Source: Paenibacillus silagei (GTDB lineage Bacteria; Bacillota; Bacilli; Paenibacillales; Paenibacillaceae). From it: a stretch of DNA of 64,000 bases. Positions 17,366 to 25,333 of this stretch are shown piece by piece; positions within the stretch are counted from its first letter, which is position 1, and every line of letters starts with the position of its first letter. The position numbers and the translations under genes were made by a program. Under the pieces are notes generated by a model. It saw only the letters and a program-made list of their open reading frames with translations, was not told the DNA's origin and made no database searches. The stretch is taken from positions 151,688-215,687 of the forward strand of contig NZ_JAGGLV010000013.1 of the NCBI RefSeq assembly GCF_017874735.1, in the 5' to 3' direction.

Positions 17366-17590
17366 TTGAAAGGCAACGAACATCATAGCAAATTTTTGCT
17401 GACGCATCGTGAACGCGAAGTATTCGAGCTTCTTGTGCAGGACAAAACTACACGGGATATTGCCGGACTGTTATTCATCAGCGAAAAAACCGTCCGCAAC
17501 CACATCTCAAACGTAATGCAAAAATTAAACGTAAAAGGCCGTTCGCAAGCGGTTGTCGAGCTGATCAAGCTTGGGGAGCTGAAAATATAG
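17366..17590 (+). CDS. gerE: Spore coat gene regulator GerE
   Basis: A 74-residue protein that is almost only a LuxR-type HTH domain. The blocks LLTHREREVFELLVQDKTT, FISEKTVRNHISNVMQKL and VKGRSQAVVEL are essentially those of Bacillus GerE, and the length is the same. I chose TTG 17366 because AAGGAGGGGTGA lies 5-8 bases upstream; a longer reading frame begins 42 bases earlier but without an RBS. GerE acts with sigma-K in the mother cell to set late coat gene expression. Confidence 0.95.
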   Translation: MKGNEHHSKFLLTHREREVFELLVQDKTTRDIAGLLFISEKTVRNHISNVMQKLNVKGRSQAVVELIKLGELKI

Positions 17591-17620
17591 CTGCCATGCT
17601 TCAGAGGTGATGCGTTTAAG

Positions 17621-17656
17621 CCTTCTCTTATCCTTCGGGATGAGGGGAGGTTTTTT
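17621..17656 (+). terminator. Terminator of gerE
   Basis: CCTTCTCTTATCC, loop TTCG, GGATGAGGGGAGG then TTTTTT. The stem uses a few G-U or mismatched pairs. A very similar hairpin sits at 28957-28994. Confidence 0.85.
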
Positions 17657-17753
17657 GTTGTTGTGTGTCAACTCTCAATTCGATTTCAAACTATGATAAA
17701 ATGAATTCATTAGAACCACTTTTTATCGATGCCTACCCGGGAGGTGTGAAAGA

Positions 17754-18002
17754 ATGAAATGGCAGCAAGTAAGAGAATTGTTTCCTGACCAATTTGTTTT
17801 GCTTTCCATTCTTGACTATCGTGAGGAAGATGATAAGAAAATTATAACGGAAGTAGCTCCTGTTCGTGCAGTATCTGAGAAGAACGCCAACCAGGAATTT
17901 TTCAGCGCCGAACCTGGAAATCTTGTCTATCACACTGCCAATGAGGAGTGCGTTATTCATCTGCGCAGAGACCCATTGATGAGAGTGAGGCGGCGATCAT
18001 GA
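17754..18002 (+). CDS. Small hypothetical protein
   Basis: An 82-residue acidic-then-basic protein with an upstream GGGAGGTG site 7 bases before ATG. It begins MKWQQVRELFPDQFVLL and contains a strand-rich middle (KIITEVAPVRAVS) ending VIHLRRDPL. I do not recognise the family by name. Its stop overlaps the ATG of the next gene by ATGA, so the two are a translationally coupled pair with a retropepsin-like protein. Confidence 0.7.
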   Translation: MKWQQVRELFPDQFVLLSILDYREEDDKKIITEVAPVRAVSEKNANQEFFSAEPGNLVYHTANEECVIHLRRDPLMRVRRRS

Positions 18003-18226
18003 AGATAGCTTATGATGGACAACTTCTGACAACAGATATTTCCGTATGCTATCAAGGGAGAACGCTGCAAATGAAAGATATCATTATTGATACGGGTTCA
18101 TCGCATACTGTGTTCAGTCCTGATGTACTCGAAGAGATAGGTGGTACGTATGAAAACGGAGACCCCGTCCCGGCGATCCAACCTCCCGAAATATTAAGTC
18201 AAGTCCGGCTGCATTTTATGGATTGA
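17999..18226 (+). CDS. Truncated retropepsin-like aspartic protease
   Basis: 75 residues containing the aspartyl protease active-site motif IIDTGSSHTVFSPDVL at about 32-47, as in clan AA single-domain proteases. Stand-alone members are usually about 120-130 residues, so the second half (flap and C-terminal strands) is missing. The frame runs out at LHFMD just after a proline-rich stretch, consistent with a deletion. Coupled to the preceding gene by ATGA. Probably inactive. Confidence 0.6.
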   Translation: MKIAYDGQLLTTDISVCYQGRTLQMKDIIIDTGSSHTVFSPDVLEEIGGTYENGDPVPAIQPPEILSQVRLHFMD

Positions 18227-18369
18227 CGGATAAGGGAATTGGTTGTAAAATCTGTGTAAAGTATAAACCTTTAAACTTTAGGGAAGGTTTTGATACTTTT
18301 AATAAATGCAAAGCTGACGCACAATGTCCGATTTTTCAGTCAGGCTGTAAGTTATGGCGTGCTGAGTAA
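18223..18369 (+). pseudogene. Short Cys-rich open frame, possible gene remnant
   Basis: A 48-codon frame from TTG 18223 to TAA 18369 reads GCKICVKYKPLNF, then NKCKADAQCPIFQSGCKLW, with five cysteines. It has no ribosome binding site and overlaps the end of the truncated protease. It may be the tail of a deleted gene. Unrecognised, weakly supported. Confidence 0.25.
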
Positions 18370-18387
18370 ATCTTTTTTATTTCTTTG

Positions 18388-18409
18388 AAAGTTAAATCGT
18401 TTAAACTTT
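18388..18409. promoter_or_regulatory. Putative LacI-type operator before the GlcNAc-glycan operon
   Basis: AAAGTT AAA TCG TTT AAACTTT is a near-perfect palindrome with a CG-containing centre, as LacI-family operators have. It ends 25 bases before the regulator start, so the regulator probably controls itself and the operon. A second TTTAAACTTT word lies near 18272-18281. Confidence 0.5.
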
Positions 18410-18434
18410 TAAGTGTGGAGGCATAGATACTTAG

Positions 18435-19424
18435 ATGAATATTCATGATGTAGCCAAGAAGTCAGGGCTCTCTGTAGTGACCGTATCCAGAGTACTTAAC
18501 AATTCCCCCTCTGTACGTGAAGGCAACCGCCAGAAAGTGCTGAGAGCGATAGAGGAATTAAATTATCAGCCTAATTCAGCAGCACGGAGCCTTGTGCGCG
18601 GCAAGACCGGAGTCATCGGGATGTCGATTACCAACTTTAATGACTCTTTCTATGACCGTGTGATCCGCGTGGTGAACCGGAAGCTGGCAGAGCAGGGGTA
18701 CTTTCTGGCCCTGTCCATAGCCGAGAACGATGATGATGGGGTGAACTTCCTGTTCCAGAAGGACCGCGTGGACGGGATTATCCTGCTGTCTCCGCTGGAG
18801 GAGAAGGAATATGTGGAGGAGCTGAAGCGAAAGAACATCCCGGTTGTCCTGCTGGATAACCAGTTCGAGCATGAGGATGTTCCGAGTGTCGTCGTCGATA
18901 ACTATCAGGGCGGGTATGAAGCAACAAGACACCTGATTAGTCTTGGACACACCCAGATCGCCTATATCGGCGGCCCTTCGGAGTTCCTGAGTGTAACGGA
19001 GCGCAAACGGGGTTATGTCCAGGCGCTGGATGAAGCGGGACTAACGCCCTTTGGCACGGAATATTGCGGCTTTACGGTAAGCAGCGGTTATGAGGTGGCG
19101 AAGAGATGGGTCCGCGAGGATAAGCTGCCGACAGCCATTTTTTCGGGAGACGACTTTATTGCCCTCGGGGTTGTTCAAGCCCTGCGTGAGGAGGGGATTC
19201 TGGTGCCTCAGGATATCTCCGTGGTCGGCTTTGATGATCAGCAGTTCGTCGGTGAATTCTACCCGCGGCTCACAACGGTCAGACAGCCAGAGGCGCAGAT
19301 GGGCAATATCGGCGTTGACTTACTGCTGAAGCTGATCAATGGGGAGGTGATGCCCCCTGCGGTAACGAAGCTTGCTCCTCAGCTTCTCATCCGTGAATCT
19401 ACCGCTTCTGTTCGATTAACTTGA
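18435..19424 (+). CDS. LacI-family regulator heading the GlcNAc-glycan operon
   Basis: A 329-residue regulator: HTH and hinge MNIHDVAKKSGLSVVTVSRVLNNSPSVRE at the N-terminus, then a type I periplasmic-binding-like domain with YIGGPSEFLSVTERKRGY and FSGDDFIALGVVQALREEG and VVGFDDQQF. It is transcribed with the kinase 20 bases downstream and likely senses a GlcNAc-derived sugar. Confidence 0.9.
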   Translation: MNIHDVAKKSGLSVVTVSRVLNNSPSVREGNRQKVLRAIEELNYQPNSAARSLVRGKTGVIGMSITNFNDSFYDRVIRVVNRKLAEQGYFLALSIAENDDDGVNFLFQKDRVDGIILLSPLEEKEYVEELKRKNIPVVLLDNQFEHEDVPSVVVDNYQGGYEATRHLISLGHTQIAYIGGPSEFLSVTERKRGYVQALDEAGLTPFGTEYCGFTVSSGYEVAKRWVREDKLPTAIFSGDDFIALGVVQALREEGILVPQDISVVGFDDQQFVGEFYPRLTTVRQPEAQMGNIGVDLLLKLINGEVMPPAVTKLAPQLLIRESTASVRLT

Positions 19425-19444
19425 AATTTAGGAGTGAATGATCT

Positions 19445-20434
19445 GTGAAGTATTTTTTGGGAGTGGATGCAGGGGGCAGTAAGACCTACGCAATGATTGC
19501 AGATGAACAGGGGAAGCTTCTCGGTGCAGGCAAGGGCGGGAACGGGAATCATCAGCTGAACCGTGAGCAGGCGGAGAATAGCTTGCAGCAGGCCGTATCG
19601 GGAGCAATGTTGGACTCAGGGCTGACCAAGGATCAGGTGGATTACTCCTGGTTCGGTCTGGCGGGAGCGGACAGAGAGGCTGATTTTAGAATTTTACGGC
19701 CGATCATCAGCCGACTCGGCCTTCCCCGGACAGAGATTTCCTGCGATACCTGGAATGCCTTGCGTTCAGGTACAGAGAAGAATTACGGGATCGTGCTGAT
19801 TTGCGGATCCGGCGTGAACTGCAGCGGTAAGAATCCGGCGGGTGCTACCTATCAATGCGGCGGATTCGGCTACCGGTTCGGGGATTTCGGCGGCGGCTAT
19901 GACTTAAGTATGGAGGTCTTCCGCAGCGTCCTCAGGGCGGATGACGGAAGAGAACAGAAGACGGTCCTAAGCGAACGCTTAACTCAGTTGCTGGGCTATT
20001 CCAGTGTCCCGCAGCTAAGAGAGGATTACCTCGATCATTTCAGAGACCTGCCTCCCCAAATTGCGGAGCTGCTGTTTCAGGCGGCAGAGGAAGGGGATCC
20101 GGTGGCTACCGGGCTGCTGGTCAAGCAAGGGGATGAGCTGGGTCTGGCGGCTGCCTCGGCTGTCCGCCGGTTGGCCATGGAGGAGGAATCCTTCGACATC
20201 GTGCTTGCAGGCAGCCTGCTGACCAAGGGAGACCGCCCGGGTATCATCCGCCAGGCCATTGAACGAAGAGTGAAGCAGGCGGCGCCGAACGGCACATTAA
20301 GGATTTTAACCCGGGAGCCGGTTGTAGGGTCGGTCGTTCTGGCAATGGAAAGTAGCGGGTTGCATGTGAATGAGGAGGTTCTTGATCATCTATCACAGGG
20401 TAAGGAGGAGCAATTATCATGGGGGAAACCTTGA
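19445..20434 (+). CDS. BadF/BcrA-type sugar kinase, probable N-acetylglucosamine kinase
   Basis: A 329-residue ASKHA ATPase. The phosphate-1 motif FLGVDAGGSKTYAMIAD is at residues 4-20, phosphate-2-like GIVLICGSGVNCSG near 118, followed by GGFGYRFGDFGGGYDLS, typical of eukaryotic-type GlcNAc kinases in bacteria. The GTG start follows AGGAGTGA. In an operon with a GH84 beta-GlcNAcase it would phosphorylate released GlcNAc to GlcNAc-6-P, which NagA and NagB at 7.7-9.6 kb can use. The amino sugar is inferred from context. Confidence 0.8.
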   Translation: MKYFLGVDAGGSKTYAMIADEQGKLLGAGKGGNGNHQLNREQAENSLQQAVSGAMLDSGLTKDQVDYSWFGLAGADREADFRILRPIISRLGLPRTEISCDTWNALRSGTEKNYGIVLICGSGVNCSGKNPAGATYQCGGFGYRFGDFGGGYDLSMEVFRSVLRADDGREQKTVLSERLTQLLGYSSVPQLREDYLDHFRDLPPQIAELLFQAAEEGDPVATGLLVKQGDELGLAAASAVRRLAMEEESFDIVLAGSLLTKGDRPGIIRQAIERRVKQAAPNGTLRILTREPVVGSVVLAMESSGLHVNEEVLDHLSQGKEEQLSWGKP

Positions 20435-21717
20435 AGCTGGTTGTTATCGGAGCGGGGTCGTCGTATACGCCTGAATTAATTGAGGGGGTCATCCTGCACC
20501 ACCAGGAGCTTCCTGTCCGCGAAATATGGCTGGTGGATATTGAAGAAGGAAGAGAGAAGTTACATACGATTACGGAACTGAGCAAGCGCATGATTGCTGA
20601 ATCCGGACTGCCGATTACCGTTGCAGAGACGCTTGATCGCCGGGAGGCCATTGCCGGAGCGGACTTCGTCTGCACGCAAATCCGGGTAGGGATGCTGGAA
20701 GCACGCAAGTGGGACGAATTGATTCCGCTTCGATACGGTGTCATCGGTCAGGAGACGACGGGTCCCGGAGGCATGATGAAGGGCCTGCGGACCATCCCGG
20801 TCATTCTGGATATTTGCAGGGATATCGAGGAGCTGGCACCGGATGCCTGGCTGCTGAATTTTACGAATCCGGCCGGGATGGTGACTGAAGCAGTTCACAA
20901 ATATTCATCGGTTAGAAGCGTAGGCCTATGCAACTCGCCAATCGGGTTTCAAAAGTGGCTCTCCGGGTTCTTCGGACTTCCCATAGAGAAGATCTATGCG
21001 GAGTTTGTCGGCATCAACCATCTGCACTGGGTATCCGATGTCGTGATTGACGGGAAGAGCAAGCTGCAGGAGCTTATTGATTACCCCGAGAGCTATAAGG
21101 CAAGCAATGTGCCGTTTGATTCCTGGGACCACCGGTTTCTGAACAGTCTGAAAGCTATCCCTTCCTATTACTTGAGCTATTACTATATGACTGATGCGAT
21201 GCTGGCGGAACAGAAGGAAGCCGCAGCAACGGCCGGATCACGCGCTGAAGTCGTGAAGAAGGTGGAGGAGGAGCTGTTTGAGCTGTACCGGAACGTTGAG
21301 CTGAAGGAGAAGCCGGGGCAGCTGGAACAGCGCGGCGGAGCCTATTACTCGGAGGCGGCAGTGCTGCTGATGCGTTCCATTCATAATGATTCGCGCGATA
21401 TCCAGACGCTGAATGTAAGGAATAACGGAATCATTGATTTCCTGCCGGACGATGCTTCGATTGAGGTGAATTGTATAGTCACCAAGCAGGGTCCGCTGCC
21501 GATTCCGCTGCGCAGGGTTCCCCAATCCGTCAGAGGTCTGCTGGCTGCCGTCAAGCAATACGAGAGCCTTACCATTGAGGCGGCTGTACACGGAGACCGG
21601 GATGTGGCCCTGCAGGCGATGGTTCATCATCCGCTCATGCCTTCGGTTACCGTAGCGGAACAACTGCTGGATGAAATGCTGGAGAAGAACAAACCGTTTT
21701 TGCCGTTATTTCAATAG
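20419..21717 (+). CDS. Family 4 glycoside hydrolase (6-phospho-glucosidase type)
   Basis: A 432-residue GH4 enzyme that uses NAD+ and Mn2+. It starts KLVVIGAGSSYTPELIEG (dinucleotide binding), and has GADFVCTQIRVGM, the QETTGPGGMMKGLRT block, NFTNPAGMVTEA, the metal-binding Cys of GLCNSPIG near 174 and GINHLHWV near 203. The motif pattern is that of 6-phospho-beta-glucosidases. The start lies inside the end of the kinase gene with AAGGAGG upstream. In this operon it would cleave a phosphorylated disaccharide; a substrate containing GlcNAc is possible but unproven. Confidence 0.88.
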   Translation: MGETLKLVVIGAGSSYTPELIEGVILHHQELPVREIWLVDIEEGREKLHTITELSKRMIAESGLPITVAETLDRREAIAGADFVCTQIRVGMLEARKWDELIPLRYGVIGQETTGPGGMMKGLRTIPVILDICRDIEELAPDAWLLNFTNPAGMVTEAVHKYSSVRSVGLCNSPIGFQKWLSGFFGLPIEKIYAEFVGINHLHWVSDVVIDGKSKLQELIDYPESYKASNVPFDSWDHRFLNSLKAIPSYYLSYYYMTDAMLAEQKEAAATAGSRAEVVKKVEEELFELYRNVELKEKPGQLEQRGGAYYSEAAVLLMRSIHNDSRDIQTLNVRNNGIIDFLPDDASIEVNCIVTKQGPLPIPLRRVPQSVRGLLAAVKQYESLTIEAAVHGDRDVALQAMVHHPLMPSVTVAEQLLDEMLEKNKPFLPLFQ

Positions 21718-21741
21718 AATCGTCCAGAGGAGGTCAAGCGG

Positions 21742-22668
21742 ATGAATACGGCCGGGAAACCGAGCAGGTGGAAGAAGTTTAACAGTCAATTGGATTTGCA
21801 GTCTATGGTTTGGCCGGGAATTATCTTTGTATTCATTTTCAGTTACATTCCGATGTATGGCGTGGTTATGGCGTTCCAGCAATACGATATTTTCGGCGGT
21901 ATGATGAATAGCCCCTGGGTGGGATGGATGCAATTCAGAATGTTCTTCGAGGCGCCGGAGTTCTGGAATGTGATGCGCAACACCCTTGTGATTAGCCTGT
22001 TAAAATTGATTATCTCTTTTCCTGCCCCGATACTGCTTGCCCTGATGCTGAATGAAGTCGGGCATATGGGCTTCAAACGTGTGATCCAGACCGTCAGCTA
22101 CCTACCTTATTTCCTGTCCTGGGTTATTGTATCCGGTTTCGTATTTTCGCTGTTGTCCGTTGATAACGGAACGGTGAACTATCTGCTGGAACGGTTCAAT
22201 CTGGTCCAGGAGCCGGTTAACTTCCTTGCCGTACCGAAATACTTCTGGTCTATTCTGGTAAGTGTAAATGTCTGGAAGGAGGTCGGATTCGGAAGTATTG
22301 TCTATCTGGCGGCGATTGCCGGCATTGATCCGACCCTGTATGAGGCTGCATCTATAGACGGAGCAAGCCGCTTTAAGCAAATTCACCTGATTACACTCCC
22401 CAGCATTACCCCGATTATCGTCATCTTTATGATTCTTGCCATCGGCGGTCTGCTCAGTGCAGGCTTCGAGGATATTCTGCTGCTTGCAACCAATCCAATC
22501 CTCAGGCCCTACTCCGATGTGATCGACACCTATGTGTACCGCGTCGGGATATTAAATGCCAGATTCTCTTATGCGACAGCGGTAGGACTGTTCAAAGCGG
22601 TAATCAGTGTCCTTCTGCTGGTGACAGCCAACAAAATCGCCCGCCGGGCAGATGTAAGTCTCTGGTAG
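21742..22668 (+). CDS. Carbohydrate ABC transporter permease (LplB/UgpA type)
   Basis: A 308-residue permease with about six membrane segments and the EAA loop YEAASIDGASRFKQIHLITLP at about 203-223, which docks the ATPase. The N-terminal SYIPMYGVVMAFQQYD segment marks the LplB subfamily used for complex polysaccharides. GAGGAGG precedes the ATG. It pairs with the next permease and binding protein. No ATPase gene is nearby, so a shared MsmX-like ATPase is expected. Confidence 0.92.
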   Translation: MNTAGKPSRWKKFNSQLDLQSMVWPGIIFVFIFSYIPMYGVVMAFQQYDIFGGMMNSPWVGWMQFRMFFEAPEFWNVMRNTLVISLLKLIISFPAPILLALMLNEVGHMGFKRVIQTVSYLPYFLSWVIVSGFVFSLLSVDNGTVNYLLERFNLVQEPVNFLAVPKYFWSILVSVNVWKEVGFGSIVYLAAIAGIDPTLYEAASIDGASRFKQIHLITLPSITPIIVIFMILAIGGLLSAGFEDILLLATNPILRPYSDVIDTYVYRVGILNARFSYATAVGLFKAVISVLLLVTANKIARRADVSLW

Positions 22669-22711
22669 ATACCACAACAATGCTCCATAAACCTTTTAGG
22701 AGGGCCGAACA

Positions 22712-23602
22712 ATGAGACTAAGCCTGGGCGACAAAATGATGCAGCGGAGTATTTATATCCTTTTGGCATTGCTGGCGCTACTCATGCTGTACCCGTTTTG
22801 GAACGCGCTCGTCATTTCCTTTAATCTGGGGAGCGATACGGCGCTCGGCGGTGTAACCCTGTGGCCGAGAGCCTTTACCCTGGAAAATTATTATATTGTG
22901 TTTCAGGATGACCGCCTGCTGAATTCGTTTCTGATCACCATTCTCAGAACGCTCTGCGGCACAGCATTATCCGTCTTCTTTACGGCCTTGCTAGCTTACG
23001 GCATGTCCAAGAAGACCTTACTTTTCCGCAAGCAATACATGGTGTTCTTCATGATTACGATGTTCTTCAGCGGAGGGCTTATCCCCAGTTATTTACTCAT
23101 CCGTTCTTTGGGGATGCTGGATACCTTTTGGGTGCTGATTATCCCCGGCATCATCAGCGTCTGGAACATGATTGTCATCCGTACCTTCTTCAGCGCTTTG
23201 CCGGAGGGACTGGAGGAATCCGCCAAAATCGACGGCAGCAGCAACTACGGCATTTTCTTCCGGATCGTGATTCCCGTCTCCGGCCCGGTGCTGGCCACGA
23301 TAGCCTTATTCACTGCAGTCGGTTACTGGAATGACTGGTTTACGGGAGCGATCTACATTACCGAGGATCGCCTGCTGCCTATACAGACGCTGCTGCGGCA
23401 GGTGATGAACTCCAACATCATGACCCAGATTGGCTCCTCGAATGCGATCGCGCTGGATCATATGAACCGGAATCGGACGATTACCACGAAGTCACTGACT
23501 ATGGCTACGATGATGATCGCTACTATTCCGATTATCCTGACCTACCCTTTTCTCCAGAAGTACTTTGTGAAGGGCGTGATGGTCGGTTCATTGAAAGAAT
23601 AG
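22712..23602 (+). CDS. Carbohydrate ABC transporter permease (YtcP type)
   Basis: A 296-residue inner-membrane permease with six predicted helices, the EAA-type loop LEESAKIDGSSNYGIFFRIVIP at about 168-189 and the C-terminal YPFLQKYFVKGVMVGSLKE that is typical of YtcP/LplC subunits. AGGAGGGCC precedes the ATG. It forms the heterodimer with the preceding permease. Confidence 0.92.
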   Translation: MRLSLGDKMMQRSIYILLALLALLMLYPFWNALVISFNLGSDTALGGVTLWPRAFTLENYYIVFQDDRLLNSFLITILRTLCGTALSVFFTALLAYGMSKKTLLFRKQYMVFFMITMFFSGGLIPSYLLIRSLGMLDTFWVLIIPGIISVWNMIVIRTFFSALPEGLEESAKIDGSSNYGIFFRIVIPVSGPVLATIALFTAVGYWNDWFTGAIYITEDRLLPIQTLLRQVMNSNIMTQIGSSNAIALDHMNRNRTITTKSLTMATMMIATIPIILTYPFLQKYFVKGVMVGSLKE

Positions 23603-23636
23603 CAATCCCCATCTTACGTAGAAAGAAGGAAAAAGA

Positions 23637-25283
23637 ATGCGCAAACGCCTGACATGGGTAGCTCTGTTGCTGACTTCGCTGGTGCTGCTGCTCGCTGCCT
23701 GTAGCGGAGGGGGGAATTCTGACACTTTACAGAACACAAGCGGGAACAATCTGAATACCGGGGCCGCTACAGATGACGGCAGCGGGATCAAGCCTGTCAC
23801 TTTCAGCTTCTATGGCAACTACGACTGGCTCACGACATCACCATGGGGGGAGAATGAGGCGACGAAGTGGATTCAGGAGAACCGCAAGGTTACGGTTGAA
23901 CCGGTCCAATCCGGAGGAGCAGCCGGAGAAAAGCTGAACACGATGATCGTCGGCGGCGATTTGCCGGATGTCATTTTTACGGACCGGGGGTCCTCAGTGG
24001 AGAGGCTGGTGCAGGCGGGGCAGCTCGTTGCACTGGATGATTACTATGAGAAATATCCGAACTTCAAGAAATATGTGAAGGAATCGACCCTGAATCTGCT
24101 CCGTTCCGACGACGGGAAAATCTATCAAATCCCGAACTGGTATACCTCCGGGCAATTCGGCAACGGCGGATGGATGGTGAATAAGGATATCTATAACGCA
24201 CTCGGCCGGCCGGCGCTGGAGACCTTTGATGACTTGTATCAATATTTGCTCCTGGTGCAAGACAAGTATCCGGATGTAGTCCCTCTGGAGGTTGGGGAGA
24301 AGGGGGCAGGTCTGGAGATCATGTATGGCGGCTTCAAGGAAAACTCCACCAGCAAGTTCATTTCACTTATGGGATATCCGGATGGCGACAAGCTGTCATC
24401 GATCCTGGATGATCCCGCTTACGAGGAGATGGTGCTGTACATCAATAAGCTGTACCGTGAACGGCTAATTACACAGGATGCGCTGCAGCAAACCCAGGAT
24501 GCGGTCAAGGAAAAGGTCAATACCGGCCGGGTAGCAGTCATGGTCGAATCCAATATCACTACGTATGGAGCCGAGGGACACCGGGCATTGACAGCAAGCC
24601 ATCCGGACAGCGGTTATGAAATTATCTGGCCTGTCCACAAAGCAGGAGTAGACAAGACCAAAGTTTTTGTTAGCGGCTTTGAGACGCTGGGCTGGAACGT
24701 CAGCGTCATTACCAAACAAGCCAAGGACCCGGAGGCTATATTCGCTTACTTTGACTGGATTACGGGTCCGGAGGGACAGAAGGTGCTGTTCTTCGGCCCC
24801 AAGGGCTTGTACTGGGATGAGGAGGATGCGGATGGAGCGCCGATTCCAAACGAGAAATACAAGACAACGCCTGCTAACGAGCGTACGGATACGATGCGGA
24901 AATTCGAGGACTTCAACTGGGCCGGGAATACGACCTTCATTGATACGGCCAAAATGAGCCTCGAGGCGCTGCTCTCCGCGAACCAGAAATCCTGGGAGAC
25001 CGTGGCCCAGTCCACCGTGACCTGGAAAACCGCGCTGGACATTACACAATTCGTAAATACCGATCCGCTTCCGGATACGGAGACCGGCATTATCGCACAG
25101 AATATCGCAGATATTTACACTCTTGCTTACGCCCAGATGGTTCAGGCGAAGTCGGATGAAGAGGTGCTGTCGGCGCTGGATACCGCCAGAAAGAACACCG
25201 CAAAAGCGGGACTGGATAAGCTGCTTGAGTTCAGAACTGAAAAATGGCAGGAAAATGTGAAGAAAATGAACCTGACGAAATAA
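23637..25283 (+). CDS. Extracellular solute-binding lipoprotein of the glycan importer
   Basis: A 548-residue binding protein with signal peptide and lipobox LLAAC followed by an SGGGNSD linker. The rest is a family 1 fold of the LipO/YtcQ size class (about 500-560 residues, longer than MalE-type), as used for large oligosaccharides. Motifs such as NTMIVGGDLPDVIFTD and WGENEATKWIQEN are typical. It sits directly after its two permeases and before two glycosidases, which points to a glycan ligand. Confidence 0.9.
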   Translation: MRKRLTWVALLLTSLVLLLAACSGGGNSDTLQNTSGNNLNTGAATDDGSGIKPVTFSFYGNYDWLTTSPWGENEATKWIQENRKVTVEPVQSGGAAGEKLNTMIVGGDLPDVIFTDRGSSVERLVQAGQLVALDDYYEKYPNFKKYVKESTLNLLRSDDGKIYQIPNWYTSGQFGNGGWMVNKDIYNALGRPALETFDDLYQYLLLVQDKYPDVVPLEVGEKGAGLEIMYGGFKENSTSKFISLMGYPDGDKLSSILDDPAYEEMVLYINKLYRERLITQDALQQTQDAVKEKVNTGRVAVMVESNITTYGAEGHRALTASHPDSGYEIIWPVHKAGVDKTKVFVSGFETLGWNVSVITKQAKDPEAIFAYFDWITGPEGQKVLFFGPKGLYWDEEDADGAPIPNEKYKTTPANERTDTMRKFEDFNWAGNTTFIDTAKMSLEALLSANQKSWETVAQSTVTWKTALDITQFVNTDPLPDTETGIIAQNIADIYTLAYAQMVQAKSDEEVLSALDTARKNTAKAGLDKLLEFRTEKWQENVKKMNLTK

Positions 25284-25333
25284 CTGCTGTACGGGCAACT
25301 GGCCAAATAAAACTATGATGCGGAGGCGAGATT

